Source of the DNA: JAQUCI01 sp034932685
GTDB lineage: Bacteria; Bacillota_I; Bacilli_A; Erysipelotrichales; Erysipelotrichaceae
Direction: 5' to 3'
Assembly: GCA_034932685.1 (NCBI GenBank)
Contig: JAYFOM010000027.1
Coordinates: 1 to 38,062, forward strand
DNA: 38,062 nucleotides
Made by a program: the position numbers and the translations under genes. Position 1 is the first letter of the stretch. Each line of letters opens with the position of its first letter. Below, piece after piece: positions 14,987 through 23,443 of the stretch. The notes beneath the pieces were generated by a model. The model had not been told where the DNA came from and did no database searches. It saw nothing but the letters and a program-made list of their open reading frames with translations.

Positions 14987-15549
14987 TGCAAGATCTAGCT
15001 ATGTATATCCTTGATTTGGCTAATAACGCTATTAAAGCACAAGCTTGTAATATCAGGATTTATCTTGAAATCAATGATGAGAAAGATAGCTTGGTATTAA
15101 CGATTGAAGATGACGGCTGTGGTATGAGTGAAGAAATGATCGCGAAAGTAACTAATCCCTTCTATACAACTAGATCAACCAGAAAAGTGGGCTTAGGTTT
15201 AGCATTTGTACAAGCATTGGCTGATCAATGTGAGGGAAAACTCGAAATATATTCTGAGTTAAATGTTAAAACAACGATTAGTATTACGATTAAAAAGTCA
15301 CATATTGATACGCCACCACTAGGTGATATCGCTGAAACGATGATGGCTTTGATTAATGAGGATAAAGATAAAGACTACTATTTAAGATTTAGACAAAATG
15401 ACTTAGAGTTTATCTTTGATACCGTACAAATAAAAGAGATATTAGGTGATGTGAGTATTAATGATCCGAAAATACTGTTATGGATCAAAGAATATATAAA
15501 TGAGTCAATTACTCAAATGAGGGAGGATAAAAATGAAATCGTTGGCTGA
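14983..15549 (+). CDS. GHKL ATPase / histidine-kinase-like protein
   Basis: A 188-residue protein with a HATPase domain in its first 105 residues: N box DLANNAIKA, G1 box DDGCGM, F box NPFYTTR and G2 box KVGLGLAF. It lacks the histidine phosphotransfer helix of normal sensor kinases. A 75-residue C-terminal extension (from about 112) has no domain I recognise. It is the second ATPase of the cassette and is closer to sensor-kinase catalytic domains than to RsbW. It may act on a partner encoded in the operon. AAGGA sits 7 bases before ATG 14983; the start overlaps the PHP gene, and its end overlaps the next gene by 17 bases. Confidence 0.82.
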   Translation: MMQDLAMYILDLANNAIKAQACNIRIYLEINDEKDSLVLTIEDDGCGMSEEMIAKVTNPFYTTRSTRKVGLGLAFVQALADQCEGKLEIYSELNVKTTISITIKKSHIDTPPLGDIAETMMALINEDKDKDYYLRFRQNDLEFIFDTVQIKEILGDVSINDPKILLWIKEYINESITQMREDKNEIVG

Positions 15550-15898
15550 ACTGCAAAAACTTCGTGATGAAGCAAAAAAGAAAATTGAAATGCGAGATGG
15601 TGAAAGTGACTATCGTGTTATCGTTGGTATGGCAACTTGTGGTATCGCTGCAGGGGCAAGACCAGTATTAAACGCTTTGGTTAATGAAGCTGCTCAGGGT
15701 GGATACTCATGTATCATAGCTCAAACAGGATGTATCGGTATGTGTACATTAGAACCGATCGTAGAAGTCTTTGACAAAGATGGCGCTAAAACCACTTATG
15801 TTTTAGTTACTGCTGAAAAAGCAATTGAGATCATGCGTGAGCATGTTGCCAACGGTAAGATCGTTGAAAAATATACGATCGGTACAGTTAAGAAGTAA
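15533..15898 (+). CDS. Small thioredoxin-like ferredoxin-type protein of the hydrogenase operon
   Basis: A 121-residue thioredoxin-like [2Fe-2S] ferredoxin-family protein, the kind usually encoded just before the NuoF-like gene in bifurcating hydrogenase operons. ATCGIAAGAR (C36) and TGCIGMCTLEP (C67, C71) mark the cluster region. Only three cysteines fall at the expected motif positions; a fourth, C60, is not in the usual place, so cluster binding is uncertain. It may pass electrons or help assembly. GGGAGGA at about 15520-15526 is a strong ribosome binding site inside the previous gene, which it overlaps by 17 bases. It is followed after 11 bases by the NuoF-like gene. Confidence 0.85.
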   Translation: MKSLAELQKLRDEAKKKIEMRDGESDYRVIVGMATCGIAAGARPVLNALVNEAAQGGYSCIIAQTGCIGMCTLEPIVEVFDKDGAKTTYVLVTAEKAIEIMREHVANGKIVEKYTIGTVKK

Positions 15899-15909
15899 GG
15901 GGATATAAA

Positions 15910-17706
15910 ATGGAAAGACTACACGCATTAGTTTGTGCTGGTACAGGATGTACATCCTCGCAATCAGCACTCATTGTTGATAAGTTAAATGAAGAACTTG
16001 TTAAGTTTGGTTTAGAAAAAGAAGTTAAGATCGTCAAGACGGGTTGTTTTGGCTTGTGTCAAAAAGGACCTATCATTGCGATTTATCCAGATAAAACTTT
16101 CTATTGTCATGTCACATTAGACGATGTTACTGAAATCGTCAGTGAACATTTCTATAAAGGAAGACCAGTAACGCGACTTGAGTTAAGTGACATTGATGAA
16201 AAAACACAAGAAAAGATTTTTGAGATCAGTAAGATTCGTTTCTATGCTAAACAAAAACGCATTGCTTTACGAAATTGTGGTGTCATAAATCCTGAAGATA
16301 TCAATGAATATATCGCAAAAGATGGTTATCAAGCATTGGGTAAGGTATTGACTGAAAAAACAGGTCAAGAGGTTATAGATGAGATCAAAAGATCTGGTTT
16401 GCGTGGTCGAGGCGGTGGCGGTTTTCCAACTGGGATAAAATGGCAATTTGCGGCTGATCAAAAAAGTGACGCTAAATATGTTATATGTAACGCTGATGAA
16501 GGTGATCCTGGGGCATTTATGGATCGCTCAATCTTAGAGGGTGATCCACATTGTGTTCTTGAAGCGATGGCAATTGCTGGTTTTGCGATTGGGGCAAAAT
16601 TGGGTTATGTCTATATTAGAGCAGAATATCCAATTGCGGTTCAAAGATTACAATTAGCAATCAAGCAAGCTGAAGAGCTTGGCTTATTTGGTACAAATAT
16701 TCTTGGAACTGGTTTTGATTTCAAAGTTGAGATTCGCTTAGGTGCGGGTGCGTTTGTTTGTGGTGAAGAAACAGCTTTGATCAAATCAATTGAAGGCAAA
16801 AGAGGAATGCCGGATCCAAAACCCCCATTTCCTGCAATAAAGGGTGTTTGGGGTAAACCAACAATAATTAATAATGTTGAGACATTTGCGAATATTCCAC
16901 AAATAATTCTTAATGGTGCTGATTGGTTTTGCTCAATGGGTACAACTAAATCACCTGGAACTAAAGTTTTCGCTTTGGGTGGAAAGATTGTCAATACTGG
17001 TTTAGTAGAAATTCCAATGGGTACAACATTAAGAGAAGTAATATATGAAATTGGTGGTGGCTGTCCTGATAACAAAAACTTTAAAGCAGTACAGACCGGT
17101 GGTCCATCGGGTGGTTGTTTAACTGAAAAAGACTTAAATACCCCAATTGACTTTGACAACTTGATCGCTTTGGGTTCAATGATGGGCTCAGGTGGAATGA
17201 TCGTTGTTGATGAAGATAATTGTATGGTTGACGTAGCTCGTTTCTATATGGAGTTTATTTGTGATGAATCATGTGGTAAGTGTACACCTTGTCGTATTGG
17301 TACAAAACGGATGTTAGAGTTACTTCAAGATCTATGTGATGGTAAAGGATCATTAGCCACGATTGAAGAATTAGAGAAATTAGCTACCAATATTCGTGAA
17401 ACAGCTTTGTGTGGTCTTGGACAAACAGCTCCTAACCCAGTTGTTTCAACAATGCGTTTATTTAAAGATGAATATTTAGCTCACGCTGTTGATCATAAAT
17501 GTCCAGCTGGTGTTTGTAAGAACTTGTTGGCTTATTCTATTGACGCTGATAAATGTAAAAAATGTAGTCTATGTGCTAAAAAATGTCCGGTTGATGCAAT
17601 ATCAGGTGAGGCTGGAAAAACTACATTTGTGATCGATCAGGATAAATGTATCAAGTGTGGTGCTTGTTTAGAAACTTGTCGCTTTAATGCGGTAATTCGT
17701 AATTAG
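15910..17706 (+). CDS. hydB: NuoF-like flavin/NAD subunit of electron-bifurcating [FeFe]-hydrogenase (HydB)
   Basis: The 598-residue diaphorase subunit that exchanges electrons with NAD(H) and, in known enzymes, is the likely bifurcation site. Order: an N-terminal thioredoxin-like ferredoxin domain (C9, C14, C46, C50); the FMN-binding glycine-rich RGRGGGGFPTGIKW (165-178) and CNADEGDPGAF; the NADH-site region with GAGAFVCGEETALI (278-291); an SLBB domain; the [4Fe-4S] site C455, C458, C461, C501; and a C-terminal pair of [4Fe-4S] clusters (C549-C559 and C580-C590). The extra terminal clusters separate it from plain NuoF and are typical of HydB/HndC. AAGGGGAT precedes the ATG. It is followed after 10 bases by hydA. 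Confidence 0.94.
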   Translation: MERLHALVCAGTGCTSSQSALIVDKLNEELVKFGLEKEVKIVKTGCFGLCQKGPIIAIYPDKTFYCHVTLDDVTEIVSEHFYKGRPVTRLELSDIDEKTQEKIFEISKIRFYAKQKRIALRNCGVINPEDINEYIAKDGYQALGKVLTEKTGQEVIDEIKRSGLRGRGGGGFPTGIKWQFAADQKSDAKYVICNADEGDPGAFMDRSILEGDPHCVLEAMAIAGFAIGAKLGYVYIRAEYPIAVQRLQLAIKQAEELGLFGTNILGTGFDFKVEIRLGAGAFVCGEETALIKSIEGKRGMPDPKPPFPAIKGVWGKPTIINNVETFANIPQIILNGADWFCSMGTTKSPGTKVFALGGKIVNTGLVEIPMGTTLREVIYEIGGGCPDNKNFKAVQTGGPSGGCLTEKDLNTPIDFDNLIALGSMMGSGGMIVVDEDNCMVDVARFYMEFICDESCGKCTPCRIGTKRMLELLQDLCDGKGSLATIEELEKLATNIRETALCGLGQTAPNPVVSTMRLFKDEYLAHAVDHKCPAGVCKNLLAYSIDADKCKKCSLCAKKCPVDAISGEAGKTTFVIDQDKCIKCGACLETCRFNAVIRN

Positions 17707-17716
17707 GGGGTATATG

Positions 17717-19453
17717 ATGGTAAACGTTAAGATAAATAATGTACCGTTTCAGGTAGAAGAAGGATCAACAATTCTTGATGCGGCAAAAGCGGCAGGCATG
17801 TATATTCCGACTTTGTGTTTTCTAAAGGACATAAATAAATCGGGTGCTTGTAGAATGTGTGTTGTTGAAGTAAAGGGTGCTCGTAATTTAGCTGCTTCTT
17901 GTGTTTTTCCAGTAGCTGAAGGCATGGAGATATTTACCACTTCAAAACGCGTTTTAGACGCTCGTAAGGCTAATTTACAATTGATCTTATCTAATCATTC
18001 AAAGGATTGTTTGGCTTGTGTGCGTAACCAGAACTGTGAACTACAGAAGCTTTGTGAGGAAAATGGTATTCGTGAAGTTAAGTATGAAGGTCAAAAGACT
18101 ACTCCAACATTTGATAATGTCGCAAATGGCATCATAAGAGATACTAGTAAGTGTATCTTGTGTGGTAGATGTGTTGAAACATGCAAGAAAGTTCAAGGCT
18201 TAGGTATATTAGGTTATATTGATCGTGGCTTTAAAACCAAAGTTGGACCAGTATTTGATAAAAGTTTCGCTGATGTTAACTGTATGCAATGTGGTCAATG
18301 TATCAATGTGTGTCCCGTAGGAGCACTTAGTGAAAAAGAAGAGATTCATAATGTGATTGAAGCACTAAATGATCCAGAAAAATTTGTTGTGGTTCAAACA
18401 GCACCAGCTGTAAGAGCGTCATTGGGTGAAGAGTTTAACATGCCAATTGGAACACGGGTTACTGGTAAAATGGTTGCGGCGTTACGCAGGATAGGCTTTA
18501 AGCGCGTTTATGATACAAACTATGGTGCTGATCTTACCATCATGGAAGAAGGAACTGAGTTAATTTCACGTATTAATAATAAAGGTGTATTACCAATGAT
18601 AACATCATGTTCTCCTGGTTGGGTTAGATATATCGAATTTGAATATCCTGAACTATTAGGTCATTTATCATCTTGTAAGTCGCCGCATATGATGTTCGGT
18701 GCTATTCTTAAGTCATATTTCGCTAAAAAGAAGAACATTGATCCTAAGAATATGTATGTCGTATCAATTATGCCGTGTACTGCTAAAAAAGAAGAGAAAG
18801 CACGAGCGGAAATGGCTGAAGATGTTGACGCTGTATTAACAACAAGAGAATTAGGTCGCTTGATCAAGATGTATGGTATTGATTTTGTTAATCTCGCTGA
18901 TGAAGAATTTGACCAAGACATGTTTGGTGAGTACACTGGTGCAGGTGTTATCTTTGGCGCGTCAGGTGGCGTTATGGAAGCAGCTTTGAGAACTGTTTAT
19001 GAACTGATGACTAAACAAGAGCTTAAAGATGTTAATTTTACTGCTGTTCGTGGTACTGAAGGCATCAAAGAAGCAGAAGTAACGATCAATGGTCAACAAG
19101 TAAAAGTGGCGGTAGTTCATTCAATGGTAATGGCTAAACCACTACTTGAAGATATCAAGGCTGGTAAATCACCTTATGCCTTTATTGAGATCATGGGTTG
19201 TCCTGGTGGTTGTATTAACGGTGGTGGCCAATCTATCATCAATGCTAGTATCAGAAACGGCTTTAAAGCAATTGATTGGAAAAAGGAAAGAGCTAAAGCC
19301 TTATATGATGAAGATGTGAGTCGTCCAAAACGTAAATCACATGAAAATAAACAAATTCAAGAACTATACAAGAATTTCTTAGGTGAACCAAACAGTCATA
19401 TTGCGCATGAATTACTACATACGCATTATCATAAAAAAGATCGATTTAAGTAA
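17717..19453 (+). CDS. hydA: Catalytic subunit of electron-bifurcating [FeFe]-hydrogenase (HydA)
   Basis: The 578-residue H2-forming subunit. From the N-terminus: a plant-type [2Fe-2S] domain (C34, C45, C48, C62); a His-ligated [4Fe-4S] site (H94, C98, C101, C107); two [4Fe-4S] sites (C146-C156, C189-C199); the H-cluster domain; and a small-subunit-like tail (RKSHENKQIQELY...LLHTHYHKK). H-cluster motifs are TSCSPGW (296-302), IMPCTAKKEE (C354) and EIMGCPGGCINGGG (C495, C499). The first normally reads TSCCPxW; here serine replaces the second cysteine, and alanine before C495 is glycine. With the HydB and HydC homologs this forms a complex coupling NADH plus reduced ferredoxin to H2. ATG 17717 is 6 bases from GGGGG (17706-17710); ATG 17714 is possible. 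Confidence 0.93.
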   Translation: MVNVKINNVPFQVEEGSTILDAAKAAGMYIPTLCFLKDINKSGACRMCVVEVKGARNLAASCVFPVAEGMEIFTTSKRVLDARKANLQLILSNHSKDCLACVRNQNCELQKLCEENGIREVKYEGQKTTPTFDNVANGIIRDTSKCILCGRCVETCKKVQGLGILGYIDRGFKTKVGPVFDKSFADVNCMQCGQCINVCPVGALSEKEEIHNVIEALNDPEKFVVVQTAPAVRASLGEEFNMPIGTRVTGKMVAALRRIGFKRVYDTNYGADLTIMEEGTELISRINNKGVLPMITSCSPGWVRYIEFEYPELLGHLSSCKSPHMMFGAILKSYFAKKKNIDPKNMYVVSIMPCTAKKEEKARAEMAEDVDAVLTTRELGRLIKMYGIDFVNLADEEFDQDMFGEYTGAGVIFGASGGVMEAALRTVYELMTKQELKDVNFTAVRGTEGIKEAEVTINGQQVKVAVVHSMVMAKPLLEDIKAGKSPYAFIEIMGCPGGCINGGGQSIINASIRNGFKAIDWKKERAKALYDEDVSRPKRKSHENKQIQELYKNFLGEPNSHIAHELLHTHYHKKDRFK

Positions 19454-19472
19454 AGCTCCGTAAGGAGCTTTA
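19451..19472 (+). terminator. Hairpin ending the hydrogenase operon
   Basis: Perfect 9-bp stem TAAAGCTCC/GGAGCTTTA (19451-19459 with 19464-19472), loop GTAA. The stop codon is in the left arm. The tail is GCTTTATAT, with few T residues, so termination may be incomplete. Confidence 0.6.
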
Positions 19473-19545
19473 GCTTTATATAGAGCATAGAATTTATTCA
19501 CTTACAATAATTTTCATAATATTTCAGAAAATAATTGAAAATAAC

Positions 19546-19576
19546 TTGCATTTTGAATTTGGTATGCTAGTATAAG
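19546..19576 (+). promoter_or_regulatory. Promoter of the liv operon
   Basis: TTGCAT (19546-19551), a 19-base spacer and TATAAG (19571-19576). GGTATGCT just before the -10 also appears before the tRNA-Lys -10. The long spacer leaves the -35 uncertain. Confidence 0.5.
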
Positions 19577-19600
19577 TGTAACTTTATAAAGGGGAAATTT

Positions 19601-20764
19601 ATGAAAAAAATGATTAAATTAATTGCTTTACTAATGGTAATTAGCTTAGTCATAACTGGATGCAAGTCAGGAAATGCTGATGTAGAATCAACTATCAAAG
19701 TTGGTGTCAACATGGAACTATCTGGCGATGTAGCTAGTTATGGACAAGCAGAGCTTAATGGAATTAAGCTTGCCATCAAGCAGGTGAATGCAAACGGTGG
19801 TATCAATGGTAAAGAAATTGAATTGATTGAAGTTGACAATACATCATCAACATCCGAAGCAACAAGTGTTACAACGCGTTTAATAACGCAGGAAAAGGTA
19901 GTTGCGATCTTAGGGCCAGCAACAAGTGGCGCCTTTAAAGCAAGTTTACCGGTAAGTGAAGAGTATAATGTAGCAATTATATCGCCTTCCGCAACTGAAA
20001 CTTTGGTAATGATCAATGATACAACCAAAAAAGCTTTTAGTACTGGTTTTAGAACATGTTTTATCGATAGTTTCCAAGGTGTCACAATGGCTAACTTTGC
20101 GTTTGATAATCTATCAAAAAGCAAAGCGATAGTATTTGGTGATAACTCAAGTGATTACGCTCAAGGTTTAGCCGATAACTTTATTGAACAGTTTGTTGCT
20201 AATGGCGGAACGATTGTGTCTCATGAGATATTCACAAAAGGAAGTACTGATTTTAATGCTGTATTGACGAAAATAGCAGCGATGGATTTTGATGTATTGT
20301 TTGTGCCTGGATATTACAATGAAGCTGGCTTATTGATCAAACAAGCTCGTGAAATGGGTATTGATGTACCAATTCTTGGAGCTGATGGTTTTGAATCACC
20401 AGACTTGATTGCGTTAGCTGGTGTTGATAATATATTTGACATCCATTATTCAACGCATTACTCATCAGTTGGTGATGACCAATTAGTCGCGGATTTCGTA
20501 GCAGCGTTTACTGCCGAGTATGGATCTGAACCAAATGCCTTTTCAGCTTTAGCTTATGATGCTGCAATGTTATTGGTTGATGCGATTAAAAGAGCGGATG
20601 ATGTTTCAGCTGCATCAATTGTCAAAGCATTATCAGAGACAGTAGATTTTGTTGGTGTTGCTGGTAATATCACGATTGATAAGAATCATGACGCTGTAAA
20701 GGCGATTTATGTCGTCGAACTATCAGGTGATAAGGCGGTTGATAGTGTTAAAGTAAATCCTTAA
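19601..20764 (+). CDS. livJ: Branched-chain amino-acid ABC transporter, substrate-binding lipoprotein (LivJ-like)
   Basis: A 387-residue type I periplasmic-binding-fold lipoprotein. The signal peptide MKKMIKLIALLMVISLVITGC ends in a lipobox with C21. The mature part has the Leu/Ile/Val-binding pattern: KVGVNMELSGDVASYGQ, NGIKLAIKQVNANGGING, ILGPATSGA, IISPSAT and AYDAAMLLVDAI. It would capture leucine, isoleucine or valine at the outer membrane face and deliver them to LivHMGF. AAAGGGGAAA precedes the ATG. A 12-bp hairpin stands between this gene and livH, probably giving more binding protein than permease. Related binding proteins take other amino acids or amides, so exact specificity is not fixed by sequence. 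Confidence 0.9.
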   Translation: MKKMIKLIALLMVISLVITGCKSGNADVESTIKVGVNMELSGDVASYGQAELNGIKLAIKQVNANGGINGKEIELIEVDNTSSTSEATSVTTRLITQEKVVAILGPATSGAFKASLPVSEEYNVAIISPSATETLVMINDTTKKAFSTGFRTCFIDSFQGVTMANFAFDNLSKSKAIVFGDNSSDYAQGLADNFIEQFVANGGTIVSHEIFTKGSTDFNAVLTKIAAMDFDVLFVPGYYNEAGLLIKQAREMGIDVPILGADGFESPDLIALAGVDNIFDIHYSTHYSSVGDDQLVADFVAAFTAEYGSEPNAFSALAYDAAMLLVDAIKRADDVSAASIVKALSETVDFVGVAGNITIDKNHDAVKAIYVVELSGDKAVDSVKVNP

Positions 20765-20788
20765 TCATTAATCAAAATAATAGTGAGT

Positions 20789-20823
20789 AAAGGACAAAAG
20801 TTTAACTTTTGTCCTTTGTTTCT
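20789..20823 (+). terminator. Intercistronic hairpin between livJ and livH (partial terminator)
   Basis: Perfect 12-bp stem AAAGGACAAAAG/CTTTTGTCCTTT (20789-20800 with 20806-20817), loop TTTAA, tail GTTTCT. The broken T run suggests partial termination or protection of the livJ message. Confidence 0.65.
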
Positions 20824-20839
20824 AAATTGTGGAGGGTCT

Positions 20840-21712
20840 ATGTTTATTCAACAATTAATTAATGGTTTATCCCTTGGTAGTATCTATGCTTTAATAGCAC
20901 TAGGATATACGATGGTATATGGTATTATCAAATTGATCAATTTTGCTCACGGTGATATTTATATGCTAGGAGCTTATATTGGATATATCGTCATTACTTA
21001 CAGTGGACTGGGATTTATCCCAGCGCTTTTGATAGCGATGATTGGTTGCGCATTAATTGGTATATTTATTGAAAAAATAGCGTATAAACCACTACGCAAA
21101 GCGACTAGGATCGCAGCGTTGATCACAGCTATTGGTGTTTCATTTTTATTACAGTATGTAACGATGTATTTTATGTCCCCAAATGTAAGGACATTTCCAA
21201 GTGTGTTTGTTAATAAGATATTTATGATTGCAAATATCAGGGTATCGGTTCAACAACTGTTAATCTTTATTACAACGATCACATTAATGTTATTGTTACA
21301 GTTTATCGTAAGAAAAACAAAGATTGGTAGAGCGATGCGTGCTGTAAGTGCTGATGAAGATGCGGCTAAGTTAATGGGAATAAATGTCAATGCGGTTATA
21401 TCGTTCACTTTTGCGATGGGTTCTGCTTTGGCTGGAGCAGCTGGTGTTTTGGTTGGTATCTATTATAACAGTATCAATCCTTTAATGGGAGTAATTCCAG
21501 GACTTAAAGCATTTATTGCGGCTGTATTTGGCGGTATTGGTATAATTCCCGGAGCGATGTTTGGTGGTTTCGCGATTGGCATTATCGAATCACTTGTAAG
21601 TGGTTATGGTAATTCATTGTATAAGGATGCTGTTGTATATGCAATCTTGATCTTAATACTTATTATCAAACCAACTGGTTTGTTAGGTAAAAAAGAAAGA
21701 ACGAAGGTGTAA
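20840..21712 (+). CDS. livH: Branched-chain amino-acid ABC permease (LivH-like)
   Basis: A 290-residue inner-membrane permease with about eight membrane helices. Typical LivH segments are LSLGSIYALIALGYTMVYGI, INFAHGDIYMLGAYIGY, RAMRAVSADEDAAKLMGIN (the cytoplasmic loop contacting the ATPases) and GGIGIIPGAMFGG. ATG 20840 is chosen because GGAGGGT (20831-20837) lies just before it; the frame extends back to GTG 20783, but that part covers the terminator hairpin and is not expected to be translated. It is followed by livM after two bases. Confidence 0.92.
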   Translation: MFIQQLINGLSLGSIYALIALGYTMVYGIIKLINFAHGDIYMLGAYIGYIVITYSGLGFIPALLIAMIGCALIGIFIEKIAYKPLRKATRIAALITAIGVSFLLQYVTMYFMSPNVRTFPSVFVNKIFMIANIRVSVQQLLIFITTITLMLLLQFIVRKTKIGRAMRAVSADEDAAKLMGINVNAVISFTFAMGSALAGAAGVLVGIYYNSINPLMGVIPGLKAFIAAVFGGIGIIPGAMFGGFAIGIIESLVSGYGNSLYKDAVVYAILILILIIKPTGLLGKKERTKV

Positions 21713-21714
21713 CA

Positions 21715-22680
21715 ATGACAAGATTATTTAATCGTAACAATTTGTATTGGTTGCTATTGATAACTGTGATCTATGTTGTCATTGCCTCTTTGATTGCGTT
21801 AGATATAATAAATGCTTACTATCGTATAACGCTTTTATTAATCTGTACTAATATTATTCTGGCTGTTAGCTTAAATTTGATAATAGGTGTGACTGGACAA
21901 TTTTCACTGGGTCATGCTGGTTTTATGGCTATAGGTGCTTATGCTAGTGCTTTGATAACTAAAATGATTCCTAATATTAATGGTTTATTATTGGGAATAC
22001 TAGTTGGTGCTATCATCAGTACTCTAATAGCTTTAGTAGTTGCTATTCCAACATTAAGACTTAAGGGTGATTATCTTGCTATTGCAACATTGGGATTTGC
22101 TGAGATCATACGAATAGTGGTGTTGAACTTAAAGATAACCAATCGTGCAGCAGGATTAGCTAACATTCCCAAACTTGTTAACTGGGATATTGCTTATATC
22201 GGTGTGATTATTTCCGTTTTAATAGTTGTAAACTTTAAAAGAAGTGCTATTGGTAGAGCGTGTATAAGCATAAAAGAAGATGAAATAGCAAGCGAGGCAA
22301 TGGGAGTCAATACTACTAAATATAAGATAATGGCGTTTGTAACAGGAGCGATTCTTGCAAGTTTAGCAGGTGCTTTTTATGCTAATACCTTCTATGTTAT
22401 TAATCCTGATACATTTGGCTTTGCTAAATCAATTGATATTTTAGTCATTGTAGTTTTTGGTGGTATGGGAAGTATGACTGGAAGCATCATCTCCGCCATT
22501 GCTTTAGGTATTATCAATATAACATTACAGGGGTTCTCTACTATTAGAATGATCATATATGCGATCACAATAATAGCCATCATGGTGTTTAGACCAAAAG
22601 GACTACTGGGTAATAGAGAATTTTCGATATCAAGGCTAAGGTCCTTGATCAAAAGGAGAAGCGAACATGAGCGTTCTTAA
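21715..22680 (+). CDS. livM: Branched-chain amino-acid ABC permease (LivM-like)
   Basis: A 321-residue permease, partner of LivH in the membrane channel. The N-terminal helices are followed by SLNLIIGVTGQFSLGHAGFM and LRLKGDYLAIATLGFAEI, typical of LivM. The cytoplasmic loop IKEDEIASEAMGVNTTKYK is the ATPase contact region, and GGMGSMTGSIISA is in the C-terminal half. AAGGTG precedes the ATG. The last 14 bases overlap the start of livG, so translation is coupled. Confidence 0.92.
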   Translation: MTRLFNRNNLYWLLLITVIYVVIASLIALDIINAYYRITLLLICTNIILAVSLNLIIGVTGQFSLGHAGFMAIGAYASALITKMIPNINGLLLGILVGAIISTLIALVVAIPTLRLKGDYLAIATLGFAEIIRIVVLNLKITNRAAGLANIPKLVNWDIAYIGVIISVLIVVNFKRSAIGRACISIKEDEIASEAMGVNTTKYKIMAFVTGAILASLAGAFYANTFYVINPDTFGFAKSIDILVIVVFGGMGSMTGSIISAIALGIINITLQGFSTIRMIIYAITIIAIMVFRPKGLLGNREFSISRLRSLIKRRSEHERS

Positions 22681-23443
22681 AATATCTAACTTGTGTCGTA
22701 ACTTTGGTGGTTTAGCAGCTTTATCTGGCGTTAGTATTGATATTGACCAAAATGAATTGATAGGTTTAATTGGTCCAAATGGTGCAGGAAAAACGACACT
22801 ATTTAATGTAATCACCGGAATATATGAGCCAACCAGTGGTAAAGTTGAATTGAGGGTGAATAATAAATTAATTGATATTTCAGGTAAGAACACCTATATC
22901 ATTAATCGTCTCGGAGTGGCTCGAACTTTTCAAAATATCAGATTATTTAAAGAAATGAGTGTTATTGATAACATTAAAGTTGCGATGAATAGTAAGATAA
23001 ATTATGGCATAATACATGCACTACTTAGAACCAGTAAATACTATAAAGTAGAAGATGAAGTTGAAACAAAAGCTAAAGAACTTCTAGCCATTGTTAATCT
23101 TAGTGATAAAGCAGAAGAATTAGCTAAAAATCTTTCGTATGGTAATCAAAGAAAACTCGAGATAGTTAGAGCATTAGCTAGTTCACCATCTATTCTATTC
23201 TTAGATGAACCAGCTGCTGGTATGAATCCTCAGGAAACGGCGGAGCTAACACAACTTATTAAAAAGATAAAGCAGGATTATAATCTAACCATCATTTTAA
23301 TTGAACATGATATGTCGCTTGTCATGAATATCTGCGAAAGAATTTACGTACTTGATTATGGTCGTTGTATCGCGTCTGGTTCAGCAACTCAAATAAAAAA
23401 TGACAAAAACGTGATCAAAGCATATCTTGGAAAGGAGAATTAA
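22667..23443 (+). CDS. livG: Branched-chain amino-acid ABC transporter ATPase (LivG-like)
   Basis: A 258-residue ATPase. Walker A is GPNGAGKTT (about 38-46), the Q loop lies in RTFQNIRLF, the signature is LSYGNQRKLEI, and Walker B is ILFLDEPAAGM followed by an H-loop in IEHDMSLV. The C-terminal end GKEN and length fit LivG. AAAGGAGAAG inside livM provides the ribosome binding site. It shares its last base with the ATG of livF. The signature LSYG replaces LSGG, as is usual for LivG. Confidence 0.93.
   Translation: MSVLKISNLCRNFGGLAALSGVSIDIDQNELIGLIGPNGAGKTTLFNVITGIYEPTSGKVELRVNNKLIDISGKNTYIINRLGVARTFQNIRLFKEMSVIDNIKVAMNSKINYGIIHALLRTSKYYKVEDEVETKAKELLAIVNLSDKAEELAKNLSYGNQRKLEIVRALASSPSILFLDEPAAGMNPQETAELTQLIKKIKQDYNLTIILIEHDMSLVMNICERIYVLDYGRCIASGSATQIKNDKNVIKAYLGKEN

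Noticed and set aside
16641..17159. 172-codon frame antisense to hydB
   Set aside because: It mirrors a conserved flavin/NAD-binding gene, has no start signals, and is explained by codon bias of the real gene.
19738..20124. 128-codon frame antisense to livJ
   Set aside because: Shadow of livJ; no ribosome binding site or family resemblance.
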